Positions 1-11,219 of a stretch of DNA of 64,000 nucleotides are shown here, one piece after another. The position numbers and the translations under genes are program-made. Under the pieces are notes generated by a model. It saw only the letters and a program-made list of their open reading frames with translations, was not told the DNA's origin and made no database searches. The stretch is from NCBI GenBank assembly GCA_031002005.1, contig CM061914.1, forward strand, positions 188,684,685 to 188,748,684. Direction: 5' to 3'. This stretch comes from Vandiemenella viatica (taxonomy: Eukaryota > Arthropoda > Insecta > Orthoptera > Morabidae). Numbering within the stretch: the first letter of the stretch is position 1; each line of letters begins with the position of its first letter.

Positions 1-310
1 ATAAAAAAACGTAGTGATTTCTGTGGCGTTGATCTCCTAGAGTAGGTCTTGTAAACACTGCATTCAATAATTATTCTTTCATTGTTGTAAACAAAAGTAC
101 TACTCCCTGCACGCTGCTTTCGGGGATCACGTGACCTAGCTCAACCAGTCATAGCCCAGCAGGCCTCGTGTCTCGCTTTGTTCTCTCATCGACATCGCGG
201 TCAGTGTCGATGGAGACCTGCTCGGCATGCACCCACGCGTACCAACAATGCCTTTGTTTCGTATGGAAGAAGCCTCTGCCGCGACCTTCATCTTCACAGC
301 GACCTGCAGC

Positions 311-560
311 GGTCTGGTGGTTCAGTGGTTAAGGCGTCTGACTGGAGATCGAAAGGTCACCGGCACGAATCCTCATCCCGGTGGGGATTTTCATATGACC
401 CTTAACCCGACCTTCACCTCTGGCACACCTTGCTGTGTAATGTGAAGTACACCAGAACGCATTTGTACTCTACACCCGGTAGTATTATCGGTTTAAGCTA
501 GGCGGCTACGATAGGGGCAGTTTGGGCAGCTGGTAATAAACCCTGTCACCCGAGTTTATC
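311..560 (+). repeat. tRNA-derived SINE-like unit, copy 1
   Basis: The unit opens with a tRNA-like head: an A-box-like stretch (GTGGTTCAGTGGTTAAGG), an anticodon-arm-like segment and a degraded B box (CACGAATCC). A body follows with CTTCACCTCTGGCACA and TGTGTAATGTGAAGTAC. The same order of blocks recurs at 573, which shows that the tRNA-like part and the body form one element. No functional tRNA is proposed because the arms do not pair cleanly and the B box is damaged. Confidence 0.6.
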
Positions 561-572
561 TTTGGACAGTCG

Positions 573-845
573 TTTGGTGGCTGATTAAGGCGTCTGACTG
601 GAGATCGAAAGGTCCCCAGTTCGAATCCCTGACTCGGCGGGGATTTTCATAGGCCCTCAACGCGATCTTCACCTCTGGCACAGCTTGCTGTGTAATGTGA
701 AGTACGTCAGAACGCTTCCCTGGTTCTGATTCCACGTTAAGCAGTAGGTCCACTGTACCCGGCAGGACTACTGGGTTAGATTAAGGCGCCTACGACAGGG
801 GCGGCGTGCGCAGCCAATGGAAAAACTGTCACCAGGTCATTACGA
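573..845 (+). repeat. tRNA-derived SINE-like unit, copy 2
   Basis: Second copy of the unit at 311, with a better B box (CAGTTCGAATCCC). The shared body ends in a segment containing CTGTCACC, which also closes copy 1. The copies sit head to tail about 260 bp apart, so this is either a local tandem duplication or a dimeric SINE. The interval 846-1208 after it holds no recognisable feature. Confidence 0.6.
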
Positions 846-1271
846 CCACACGGAATTATTGCTATACCGTGACCTGCTTGGCATGTTTTGACCCTCAGTG
901 GGAGAGAGCCCAAGCTACCTGCTGGAGGAAGACGCTTCGACAAGGTGGGGTGGAGGGTATGCGCCCGCAGTGAAGGGCTCCTCCAAAGTGAGGGGCTACT
1001 CACCCTGCAGCACCCGACTCCAGAGGAGCTGCATGGCTCCTGCTGCTCAGGACTTCTTCAGTCTCGTTCTGCAACAACACACAACGCTAACATGAGAGGC
1101 CAGTAAGCAGGAGCCAAACCACGGCACATTCATTTTTCCACCCCTCATGCCAAAACAAAAGATTTAAACTATAGTTCGATGATTAAAATTAAATACTCAG
1201 CGAGTGAATATGTTACCGGCCAAACTCGATATCGGACCGAACCGGTTTATCCTACGCGTGTCAGGATACAG

Positions 1272-1959
1272 TGTAACAGCCCTCAAACCTAAAATTAAAT
1301 GTAATTGTATTTTATAAAGTATTGGTAGTAAGCTAGAGTTTGGTTGAATATGATCTGGTATATGTTGTTTTGCAATTTACTGTAAATCAGTGTATAAAGA
1401 CTTTGATTTATGAAAAGAAATTTAGAGGCCATTAATATGTTTAAGAACAGAATTGTGTAAGAGAATTGCTTAAAATGTTCGTAATTCCAAGTGTTAACTG
1501 CAAGTTACGATGTCTGAAGGACAATTTGATACATGTCTAAAACGATTTCTGTGAATAATTTTGTGTTTAAGTATCTATTGATTTCCATTTCTGACCATTT
1601 TGTATTGATTGTAAATGATTATGTATTCATTCTGATTGTTTTTAATATGTTTCAATTGTTGAAGTATTGTTAATGTTCGAGAAATATCTGTCGGACGCTT
1701 TTAAAGTTTGCTAGAAATTTCAATGTTGCTTCTACTAAAGCAATCAGCAGAAAGACAATAGGAGTTTTCACCAATCTCAGTTTGCGACGGCCGGGAACTG
1801 TATTGTCTGTGGAAGAAGTGTTGTATGCTATCTCTGCATTGTATGAATGCATGTAACCGGTATCTTTGACGACGTGTTTAAGAAAATAAACAACTTTAAA
1901 TTGAAACGTATCGTGAACTACTTAATTATCGTATTAATTAATCCACGAAGCATCTATCA
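1272..1959 (+). repeat. diverged solo LTR related to the nested Gypsy element
   Basis: Starts TGTAACAGCCCT, exactly as the antisense Gypsy LTR does. It can be followed block by block along that LTR in the opposite orientation: ATATGTTTAAGAAC, TTACGATGTCT, TTTCTGTGAATAATTTTGT, TGTTCGAGAAATATC, then AAAATAAAC near the end. Divergence is high, perhaps 25-30% with indels, so it is much older than the Gypsy copy or belongs to a sister subfamily. No internal region adjoins it, hence a solo LTR. A 4-bp target duplication may be ACAG before and CCAG after, one mismatch. Confidence 0.75.
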
Positions 1960-1962
1960 CCA

Positions 1963-2664
1963 TGTTAAGGTTCTTTGGGTGGTTTTATTACTGCATTAAT
2001 TAAAAGTCCACCAAAAAAACTAGGTTATGTGAAGATGATCGTTTATTTTCAACAAATCAAAACAAGTCAGCGACATTCACAAGCATAGTTGTTACAATCC
2101 AAAGATGCAATACTGACTTACTGAAAACTTGCATGAATGTCTCTGTAACACTGAATTAATACTTAATGCAAACTGACTTCTCTGTCCAGGCGATCTGTTT
2201 ATATAGAGTCTATCGAAATTACGAGAATTCTTCAAAGGCATCCGCCCGATATTTCTCGATCATTAACAATCACTCAAACAATCAAACATATTAAAAACAA
2301 TCGGAATTGATACAAAATTAATTAATAACATTACAAAATGATTAGAAATGGTAATTAGAGATACTTGAATACAAAATTATTTACAGAAATCCTTTCAAAC
2401 GGTAGAAAATCATCCTGTAGACATCGTAAATTACAGTAATACATGGAATTACAAACTTTTAAGAAATTCTCTTGCACCATTCGGTTCTTAAACATATTAA
2501 ATGATCTTTAAATAATTTTCTTCCCTAAAACAAAGTCTATATACACTTATTTACAAGAATTTACAAAATAAACATATCAAATCACTTTCAAGCAAACTTT
2601 GGCTCACTACAAATATTTCACACAGTCCAATACTATTGAAAATACAGGTATTAGGGCTGTTACA
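1963..2664 (-). repeat. Gypsy 3' LTR
   Basis: On the minus strand it runs TGTAACAGCC...CCTTAACA. A TATATAAAC box is at 2197-2205 and an AATAAA polyadenylation signal at 2042-2047, in the order expected for U3-R-U5. The TSD ACCA precedes it at 1959-1962. Confidence 0.93.
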
Positions 2665-2677
2665 ACCCCTCCCCAGG
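2665..2677 (-). other. polypurine tract of the Gypsy element
   Basis: On the minus strand CCTGGGGAGGGGT abuts the 3' LTR. This is the expected position and composition of the plus-strand primer for reverse transcription. Confidence 0.8.
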
Positions 2678-3222
2678 ATTCACTTAATTTTACACAGATA
2701 AAATTGATTGAATCCGTCACGAATCTAAACAGGTTGAATGTACACATAATGCAGACACGAACAGATTACAATCAATCAACCATAATGACTTTTACAATGA
2801 ACAAATACAATTCTTCATACAACATCTGCACATAGTCCATGAAACTGACTTTGTTTACAATAATTGTCTTTTCTCAGGTCCAATCATTTTATCATTTACT
2901 GTTTTTACACAACAAACGTTCAATGCCATCACCTTAAGTTACAATTATTTTCACTCCAAATTACACACTTGATGTCTGCTTGTTAATTACACCAGTCTGT
3001 TTACATTTTACAGCTGATAATTTGTCACCAAAATGTAGAAAGTCACAACATCATGAAAATACCAAAAGTCTCTACACAAAACTGTCACAAATTATACATT
3101 GAAATGCTTACATCTGCATCTGAGCTTAAGTACTCACACAAACTATTTACATGCATCAATTGACATACTTATTTACAAATTAGACATTTACACATACAGT
3201 GGCACATTTCATAAGTGATCAC
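2678..3222. other. non-coding interval between integrase and 3' LTR
   Basis: AT-rich sequence with no ORF above background on the minus strand. There is no signal peptide, furin-like motif or transmembrane ORF, so nothing supports an envelope gene. Confidence 0.6.
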
Positions 3223-5746
3223 TTATTCATAAAAGGGTTTTAGGGCTTCAACATTATACACACCCTTACATTTACCACTCTCAGGGTCAATTAGCTCATA
3301 AGAGTTTTTCCTTGGTATAGACTCTATCCTGAAAGGGCCTTCAAACAAACGGTTAAACTTACGAGTCTCTTGTCGCAAAGCTGACGACTTACTATGAACT
3401 TCAACTAACACCAAATCACCCACTTTATATTCCTATACACTTCTGACCTTCATCATGCCTTTTCTTTCTCCTTGTTGCCTTTTCCTTTAAATTTTTAAGA
3501 GCTAAAGCTACCTTTTCCTCATAGTTGAAATTCTTTCTATTTGGAAAACTAACACATTCGCGAATTAATCTGTTAGCCGGTTTCTTAAACATCAGCTCAA
3601 TGGGTGGTATTTCAGTTGTATCACTAGGTATAGAGTTAATTACATTTTCAAAATTTTCTACTTCACATGCCCACTTACTGTGTTGGTCTGTACAATATGT
3701 CCTAAACCAACGTCCAATTTCCCTCATTAGGCGTTCTACGGGATTTCCTGCTGGATGATAAGCAGAAGTATGTATAACCTCTATTCCTTCTTGTTCAAGT
3801 TTTTCTGTCCACACTTTACTAGTGAATTGCGGGGCATTGTCCGAAAGCACCCTCTTAGGTTTACCTACCTTCTGACAATATTCATCAATCACCTTTCTGA
3901 CCAAAATTTTAGCCGTAGACTTCTTTACAGGGTAAAGTTTAACGAATTTGGAAAAAACATCAAATAAAACTAAAACTTGGGTCACCCCTCCCCGAGACAT
4001 GGGTAGCGGGCCAAGAACATCAGCAGAAACTAATTCCAATACACTACTTGGGATGATATTTTGCATTTTCCCCACTCGTTTAACACTATCTATTTTAGAT
4101 CTTTGACACACTTGACAAGATTTTAATAGCTTCGAAATCTTCCTTCTCATATTATAGAAATATGTATCTTCCCTTAACACTCGGTAACACTTGGATGGCC
4201 CATAATGCCCATAACTATAGTGGTGATGCCAAACAATTTTTTCAACCAAACTTTCTGGAAGCCATAACTTCCAATCATCCTCATCTTCACTAGTCCTTCT
4301 AAACAATACTTCCCCATGCAAAGTATAATATTTCTGAAGCTTATCTCTGTGTTCTGGGCTATCAAGATTAGTTTTTACTTCTACTATAGCTACATCTTTG
4401 TCCTGTTCGTCTTTGATTTGTCGCAAGGAACACTTAACCTCAGTTTCATACGGTACTCCTTTTAGATAAGCAATTCTAACCTCAGTCTGTGGTCCTAGAC
4501 ATCGCTTTTCAGAATCTAGACCTAACGGTAGACGTGACAAAGCATCTGCAACTTGATTTTTACTAGCAGGTCTATACCGAATCTCTAAATTATATTCCTG
4601 CAGAACCAATGCCCAACGGGTTAACCGACTGTGGACTAACTTACATTCTAACAAAAATGAAAGAGCCTTATGGTCTGTATATACAATAATTTTTCTACCT
4701 AACAGTAGGTACCTAAACTTAGTCAAACCCCACAAAATAGATAAGGCCTCCCGTTCAGTAATTGTGTATCTAGTTTCAGCTGGTTGTAGTTTTCTACTGG
4801 CAAAGGCAATAGTCCTAAAATCCGGTTCTCCATTGATTTCCACTTCCTGGAAGACATGAACTCCTAAACCATAGTCAGAACTATCTGCGGCAAGGCAAAA
4901 ATCTAGATCCCAATCTGGATAATAGAGGATATTGGAATTACATAAGTCATCTTTGATTTTTTGAAAATCTCTTTCACATTCTGAGGACCACACCCACCTG
5001 ACACTTTTTTTAACCAAATCTCTTAAGGCTGGACTATTTAAAGCTTGTCCCTGAAGAAATCTCCTATAGTATTCACACAATCCAAAGAAACTCTGTAGTT
5101 GTTTCTTATCTCTAGGTCGGGGAAAATTCTTAATGGCATTTATTTTATCATTACTAGGCAAGATCCCCTGTGGTGTAATACGATGGCCCAAAAATTCAAC
5201 CTCTTTTTGCAAAAATGTACATTTCTTTAACTTAATCGTCATACCCCCCTTTCTCAATGCTTCTAAAACTTTTCTAAGTAGCACCCAATGTTCCTCAAGT
5301 GTTTCTGACATTATAAGAATATCGTCTACGTATATCTCTACTTGTTCAAGCAATTCCTTTCCTAACACACTATCCAAAGCACGAATAAAGGTAGCCACAG
5401 AAATATTTAACCCAAATGGTAACACTCGAAAATTATAACAACGGCCATCAAATAGAAAGGCAGTGTATTTCCGGGATTCTTCTGAAAGCGGGACTTGCCA
5501 ATAGGACGCAGTCAAATCGATAGACGAAATATATCTTTTACCTTTAAACCTGTGCAACAACTCACTGATAGGTGGAGGATGATCCCGTTCTGTTACTAAA
5601 TGCTTGTTTAATGTGCGAGCATCCAGCACTAGTCGCACAGAATTGTCCGGTTTTATTACCACAACCAAGGGATTATTGTAAGGACTCCTTGACCTCTCTA
5701 TTACCCCCCACTCTAACATTCGATTTATCTCCTTATTCACCTTCAT
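3223..5746 (-). pseudogene. pol: Gypsy pol: reverse transcriptase, RNase H and integrase
   Basis: The main frame (3425-5746, 773 codons) carries RT with SIDL near residues 75-78 and the catalytic YVDD at 139-142. RNase H follows with acidic residues in AADSSD, TEREAL, YTDHKAL and ADALSR (about 288-401). Integrase has an HHCC zinc motif (H509, H514, C544, C547) and a D-D-E core near D576, D636 and E671. The C-terminal 66 codons (3223-3423, with a GPFRI motif) lie in another frame, after a frame break and an in-frame TAG. The N-terminal link to the protease is also broken near 5748. The protein copies element RNA in the capsid and inserts the cDNA. The apparent ATG at 5746 is internal, not a true start. 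Confidence 0.93.
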
Positions 5747-5868
5747 CTCTTTTGGTCAAAGGGATTGGATATGGCTTAATAAAGAAAGGCTCTTCAGACT
5801 TTACAGTAAGCTTGCACTCATAATTTTTTATCAGACCTGGTTTGTCAGAAAATACGTCCCTATATTCT

Positions 5869-6618
5869 TCAATTAGACATTTCAGCGTTTCTTGTTGGTC
5901 TGACTGGTAATAGTTTCATACTGTTTGGGTAATTAATAACGTTTCCTTCGCTTATCTCCTGACCTTCAATCAGACTATTAATCTCACTACTCTGCCTTAA
6001 CACATTTACACAAATCTGTGGTAATAGTTTGTCACAAACTCTAGCTACACCAGCATCCTTATATTTAACTCTCACATGATCTACTTCTTGTATGCCTTTC
6101 CAAACAGTCTTCTCAAAATCAACCCAGTATTCCCCACTGTCTAATTTAATCCGTAAGTTACCTTCTCCACAGTCTACCAAAGCCTTTACTTTTGTAAGCC
6201 AATCCATGCCTAAAATGCAATTTACATTCAACTTAGGGACTACATACATGGGTATTTCTACATTTACAGTCCCCATACAACCTTCCATCAACATTTCCTG
6301 CTTAATTCTCTTACTACGAGAACCAGTAGCAGTAATAACTGTCATACTACTAACGGGTAACACTTCAATTTGATTGGTGCTTTCAATTTCATTAAATAAT
6401 CCCTCAGCAAGGCAAGAAACCTGTGACCCAGTGTCAATAAGAGCATCTATTTGTTTATTAAAAGCATTAATTTGCACTATGGGAACTTTATCTAAAACTT
6501 CATTCTTATCCTCCACCTCTTCCAATAAATCTTCTCGGGGATTATTCATAAAAATGGTATTAACTCCATAGCAGTTGGTACCTGGACCCACCTTCTTGTC
6601 CACCACTGCGGGGCCCAT
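5869..6618 (-). pseudogene. Gypsy retropepsin-like protease domain
   Basis: A 249-codon frame with the aspartic protease signature ALIDTGSQVSCL (catalytic D near residue 62) and the downstream ILGMDWL block (135-141) typical of Gypsy retropepsins. It would cleave the Gag-Pol polyprotein. The ORF ends by frameshift near 5875. The protein resumes in another frame as the linker into RT (5750-5870, with PYPIP-like residues before RT), and a second single-base shift near 5748 leads into the RT frame. The ATG at 6618 follows a damaged Gag end, so it is probably not a native start. Confidence 0.88.
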
Positions 6619-6700
6619 AACAGGGGTGGTCTTTAGTTTGCCTGCCCCCCATGCTGCCTTTCCCTTTCAGATTGAGGGTTCTGTTCTCTCACTTCCCCCA

Positions 6701-8118
6701 TTATTCATTCCTCCTTGCGTAATTATCACGATCCCATCCCCTCGATCTACCATCCCTTGACCCATTACCCCTTCTAGGGGGACTCCTGCTGCCCCTCCTA
6801 TGGTGTTGATGGTGGTAATGTTGTTCATTGAATGACTCCTGGGCATCCAAGCGTCTCAACAATTCAGAAACTCTATCCACATTTACTACATCCAAAGTGG
6901 CAATTAAATTTCTTGTTTGCTGAGGTAGCCTAGCTCCTATCAAATCAATAAATTCCTCCTCTCCATAAGGATGGTCTAGGTACTTACAACGGATCCAACA
7001 TTTATGAAAAAAAGTCATGTTGAGTTTCCCTACCAGGTTTATAGGGCCTACCAGTCATTAACTCTCTCTTTTCTTGAATCTGCCTGCTTGTCGACCAAAA
7101 ATGTTTCAAAAAGTTTTCTTTAAACAGCTTGTAGTCAGTCACTTCCCTAGCTTGTCTATCACCCCATGCCCTAGCATAAGATTTTAGATGTTTACCCACA
7201 AGTGCAATTTTCTTACTAGTCGGGTAACAAATTAAAGTAGTCTGATCTTTCAAAATTATCTATAAATTCAATAGGGTGAAGCCTCCCACTATCATCATAG
7301 AATTCAAATTCTTCTTTTACATCGACACTGAAATTTGGATTACCTGTTAAGGGAACCTGACTTAACTGAATCTGCAACCCAGTAACCCTTTTCTCTAACT
7401 GATTAACGTTAGATTGGGTTGTCTCCAATCCCTGGGTAAGTTGTTCCTGATGATTTACCAATGCATTAACATTTTTCCCTATACCAACCACTTCCTGTCT
7501 CAACTCATTGACCCTTTGAGCAGCTTTACTATCATTGGCTTGGAATAAAGTGACATATTCCTCCCTCATCTTATCACAATTTTCACTGACTTCTTTATAA
7601 ATCAAATTTACACATTCAGTCTTATTCTGTTCACAAATTTCTGTAACCTTTTCAAATTTTTCCTTACATTCTGTTACTACCTTCCCCAATTTAGAATCTA
7701 AATTGTTAATATCCTCTTTGAATTGAGAGCTAAAACCCTGAAATTGCTCTGTGATTTTAACATCAAAACATTTAGTCAAATCAGAGAATGTTTTATCATT
7801 GCTTTGTTGCAGTTGAGAAAACTTGTCATTGATTTCAGCAAATTTTCTGTCATTATCATTCCTTAACTCACTCCTAAATTCAGAAAATTTATTATCGAAT
7901 TTACCATTGATTTCTGCAAACTGAGAATTAATTTCAGAAAATTTGCTATCAAGATTTAACTCATTTTTAAATTCAGAAAATTTGTTATCCAATTTGGAAA
8001 ATTTATTATCAAATTTGTCATCAATTTCGGAAAACTGAGACTTAATTTCAGAAAATTTGCTATCGAATCTGGCTACAAAAGACTCTAGAATTGCTTGCAG
8101 GTTCTGATTATCAGCCAT
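6701..8118 (-). pseudogene. gag: Gypsy gag, split over three frames
   Basis: It starts at an ATG (8118) and reads 300 codons (7216-8118). The first 230 residues are a highly charged coiled coil with tandem FSEI/KFDNKFSE-type repeats. The capsid-like part continues in a second frame (7002-7253, with YPTSKKIALVGKHLKSYA) and a third (6701-7018). It ends in a His/Arg/Gly/Ser-rich tail (HHQHHRRGSRSPPRRGNG). I see no CCHC zinc knuckle; the Arg-rich tail may bind RNA instead. Two frame breaks make this copy non-functional as written. The long coiled-coil N-terminus is unusual for Gypsy Gag. Confidence 0.85.
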
Positions 8119-8374
8119 TTTTAGTAATTAGCAAAATCAATATAAAAAACAAAATTAAGTAAAATTAAAATCTTTCCAATCTGTCACACTATAACATGCA
8201 AAATAAATCACTTGAATATTCAATGCCGTACTTACAGTTATTCCTCACTTTTGCATCACATTAAATTTCACTTAGAAGCACTTATTTAACCATTAAACAC
8301 CACACTGACTTCAAACACTTAACCACACTTTTCACAATTCACTGTAGGAAGACGATTTTGAGGTCGAAGGAAAT

Positions 8375-8676
8375 CCACTCGACGTCGGAAGATTACAGCC
8401 GATTGCCGATGAAAAATCTCCGCCTTAGGCCGTCAAATCCGTGTCGTCGCCGGTCGAAATTTCCTCGCAATTTTCTGCAGATTCTTTTTAGAAGATAAAC
8501 ATCCCACAGATGTTTAAGAACTTCTCCACTCGACGTCGGAAGATTACAGCCGATTGCCGATGAAAAATCTCCGCCTTAGGCCGTCAAATCCGTGTCGTCG
8601 CCGGTCGAAATTTCCTCGCAATTTTCTGCAGATTCTTTTTAGAAGATAAACATCCCACAGATGTTTAAGAACTTCT
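8375..8676 (-). repeat. 151-bp tandem duplication in the Gypsy leader
   Basis: Units 8375-8525 and 8526-8676 appear identical by eye, each starting CCACTCGACGTCGG and ending TTTAAGAACTTCT. They lie between the primer binding site and gag, in the untranslated leader. Confidence 0.92.
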
Positions 8677-8678
8677 CG

Positions 8679-8696
8679 TCATGTCAACGGTCGCCA
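8679..8696 (-). other. Gypsy primer binding site, tRNA-Arg type
   Basis: Directly next to the 5' LTR the minus strand reads TGGCGACCGTTGACATGA. The first ten bases match the complement of the 3' end of insect tRNA-Arg(UCG) as I remember it (TGGCGACCGTGACA...). After that, one extra T interrupts the match. The assignment is from memory and not checked. Confidence 0.6.
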
Positions 8697-9401
8697 TGTT
8701 AAGGTTCTTTGGGTGGTTTTATTACTGCATTAATTAAAAGTCCACCAAAAAAACTAGGTTATGTGAAGATGATCGTTTATTTTCAACAAATCAAAACAAG
8801 TCTGCGACATTCACAAGCATAGTTGTTACAATCCAAAGATGCAATACTGACTTACTGAAAACTTGCATGAATGTCTCTGTAACACTGAATTAATACTTAA
8901 TGCAAACTGACTTCTCTGTCCAGGCGATCTGTTTATATAGAGTCTATTGAAATTACGAGAATTCTTCAAAGGCATCCGCCCGATATTTCTCGATCATTAA
9001 CAATCACTCAAACAATCAAACATATTAAAAACAATCGGAATTGATACAAAATTAATTAATAACATTACAAAATGATTAGAAATGGTAATTAGAGATACTT
9101 AAATACAAAATTATTTACAGAAATCCTTTCAAACTGGTAGGAAAATTGTCCTGTAGACATCGTAAATTACAGTAATACATGGAATTACAAACTTTTAAGA
9201 AATTCTCTTGCATCATTCGGTTCTTAAACATATTAAATGGATCTTTAAATAATTTTCTTACCTAAAACAAAGTCTATATACACTTATTTACAAGAATTTA
9301 CAAAATAAACATATCAAATCACTTTCAAGCAAACTTTGGCTCACTACAAATATTTCACACAGTCCAATACTATTCAAAATACAGGTATTAGGGCTGTTAC
9401 A
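8697..9401 (-). repeat. Gypsy 5' LTR
   Basis: Nearly identical to 1963-2664, with about ten differences by eye. TG...CA ends. The TSD ACCA follows at 9402-9405. Confidence 0.93.
8931..8939 (-). promoter_or_regulatory. TATA box of the Gypsy 5' LTR
   Basis: TATATAAAC on the minus strand, followed downstream by a GC-containing segment. The polyadenylation hexamer lies about 150 bp further on (8776-8781). This is the standard place for a Pol II promoter in an LTR. Confidence 0.55.
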
Positions 9402-9490
9402 ACCAGGACAATCTAGTTTGGCCTAGGTGCTTTAGGCTTAACTAGTTTGACCTAGGCCGAACCGATTTTGAATTGTTATTGAAGGCAATT

Positions 9491-10754
9491 AGATTGAATC
9501 GTTGCAACAGGTGAAATTTTTATTCTGGTCCAGGCAGCATTTCAGGCTAAATACAATCGTCAGGAAGAAGAAATAGCAGTTTAGCTTGGTATGATCCCCG
9601 AACCGACAAGTTGTCCTAGCGGTACCACAATCTAAAATTAAACCGCAGACGATAGCGAAAACTGCATTAGTTCAATCGCAATTAGTAAATACAGTTAATG
9701 GTAACACGTTAATACGTCGGAACCTCCAAAATTTGTCCTATCGGTCTGAAATGTGTTAAACACGTTACTTAGGCGATAATATTTGACTTAAAGTGTCGAA
9801 CATAAGCTTCCAATATGTGGAAATGAAGTAAAATCACTTGAAATGTAGGTAGATACATACGTGCTATTACGCAAGAAATACACGTTACAACATGTTAATA
9901 TTTATTCCGCGTGATTCTTACACTTAATTCTTGGAGCAGGCTGCATTTAAACCTAACCACAAGTGATATTAGCAAAAAGTTAAACTAACTTAAATGCTGT
10001 GTATCAAACATTGGTTACGGTAGTCACCATTTTTCATCCTGGAAGGTAGGCTGACACGCAAAATATACTAGCACGAAGTTCAATGTCAGCTACGCACAGA
10101 AAAATTGTAAATGTTACTGATTTCCTACTTATTAACTATCTACAATTTGAATGTGAATAGCAGTTTTTATCCAACACTGAAACTTAAAATCACGTGGAAT
10201 AAATATCAACAGCTATTAACGTGCATTTATTGCCTAATAACATGTATGCATCTAAGTACATTTCGAATGATTTTATTTCATTTCCACATATTCGAAGCTT
10301 ACTTTGTACGCTTTTAGTAAAATATTATCGTCTAAGGAATGTGTGTATCAAATTTCAGACCAATTGGACAATTTTTGTAGGTTCCGTCGTTTTAACGTGG
10401 AGCCTATTTAATATTAATAGGGTCGGTGCGGCTGAAATGTGAGTCATATTCGCTAATAGAAATTAATAGCTTAGTGGGGATAATTTTTATTTAATCACAA
10501 AGCGTTAAATAGTTGTTATTGAGATAGTTAATCAAAATGTCTGAATGACTTTAATTATCCATTAAAAATTACTATTTCTCTGTTCAAGTTTACATAGCGA
10601 TACAGTGACTATAATATTGTGCATGCGTTAGACCATTAGCCGTTCATACTGAAAGTGTATGTTGAAATGAATTGTGATAATTTATGCTACGCGAACTAGG
10701 CAATGTTGTTATTACTCGAAATGTTCGCAAGCTCTTCATGTGTTTAGGTGTGTC
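9491..10754. other. core of the TIR DNA element, no gene recognised
   Basis: AT-rich, no ORF longer than about 73 codons, no transposase motif. Parts resemble 35250-36190: a GGTCCAGGC(A/T)GCATT block, and a stretch near 10260-10390 containing CAAATTTCA. The core may therefore be a dispersed module. Confidence 0.45.
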
Positions 10755-11168
10755 ATAACAATTCAAATTCAGTTCGGCGCAGGCCATACTAGTTAAGCAT
10801 AAAGTATTAAAGCCAAACTACTTTGTCCTAGGCTCACCTGCATATCCTGACACGCGTGGGCAAAACTGGTTAGGCCAAGGCCAAACTAGTTTGACTCGAT
10901 ATCGTGTTTTGCCGGTGACATATGCACAGAACAGAAAAAGAGAATTTACTAACGTGAAAGTAATTACTGTTTACAACACCCAATTGAATAATTTGATGTT
11001 GGATATCAAACATCTTCAATTTTTTTTGTTTGTGTTTTCCGAAACTGATACTAAAATATTTTCAGATTTATCGACTCTTAAAAACGCTTCATAATGTTAT
11101 CCATCAGTAATCACGGCATTTGGCAAACGTAATCTAGCTCTTTGAAGAATTTGTCCTTGAAACTTAAT

Positions 11169-11219
11169 GAAAATTACTAGTTGAAAAATACCGCCAATGC
11201 AACTGTTTAATTTACTTTA
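11169..11219. repeat. isolated MITE-end fragment
   Basis: Contains ATTACTAGTTGAAAAATA and CGCCAATGCAACTG, a third copy of the terminal sequence of the 11545-11880 element. It abuts the left end of the large inverted repeat. Confidence 0.6.

Larger units (their letters stand above)
1963..9401 (-). mobile_element. full-length Ty3/Gypsy LTR retrotransposon
   Basis: Two LTRs of about 702 and 705 bp (1963-2664 and 8697-9401), both TG...CA, are flanked by the 4-bp duplication ACCA (1959-1962 and 9402-9405). A primer binding site lies next to the 5' LTR and a polypurine tract next to the 3' LTR, both on the minus strand. The order Gag, protease, RT, RNase H, integrase is that of Ty3/Gypsy. There is no env-like ORF between integrase and the 3' LTR. 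Gag and Pol cross several frame breaks, so this copy cannot be autonomous as written. By eye the LTRs differ at about ten sites, suggesting a fairly recent insertion. Confidence 0.95.
1209..10925. mobile_element. TIR DNA transposon split by nested LTR elements
   Basis: Seen directly: the left arm (1209-1271, resuming at 9402-9490) matches the reverse complement of 10755-10925. Shared blocks include CGATATCG, CGCGTGTCAGGATA, CTTAACTAGT and GAATTGTTAT, with motifs like CTAGTTTGGCCTA repeated below the ends. Skipping the LTR sequence between 1272 and 9401 restores the left arm, so the DNA element is the oldest layer. Its own length is about 1.7 kb. The core (9491-10754) has no convincing ORF, so it is inferred to be non-autonomous. 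The superfamily is unknown and the exact outer ends are uncertain by about 10 bp. Confidence 0.6.

Noticed and set aside
311..395. tRNA gene
   Set aside because: A- and B-box-like blocks exist, but the arms pair poorly and the same head plus body recurs at 573, so it is a SINE.
2665..3222. Envelope gene of an errantivirus-like element
   Set aside because: No ORF of suitable length and no signal or membrane segment between integrase and the 3' LTR.
3525..3967. Plus-strand ORFs of 70-77 codons opposite Gypsy pol
   Set aside because: They are antisense shadows of the integrase frame and show no domain.
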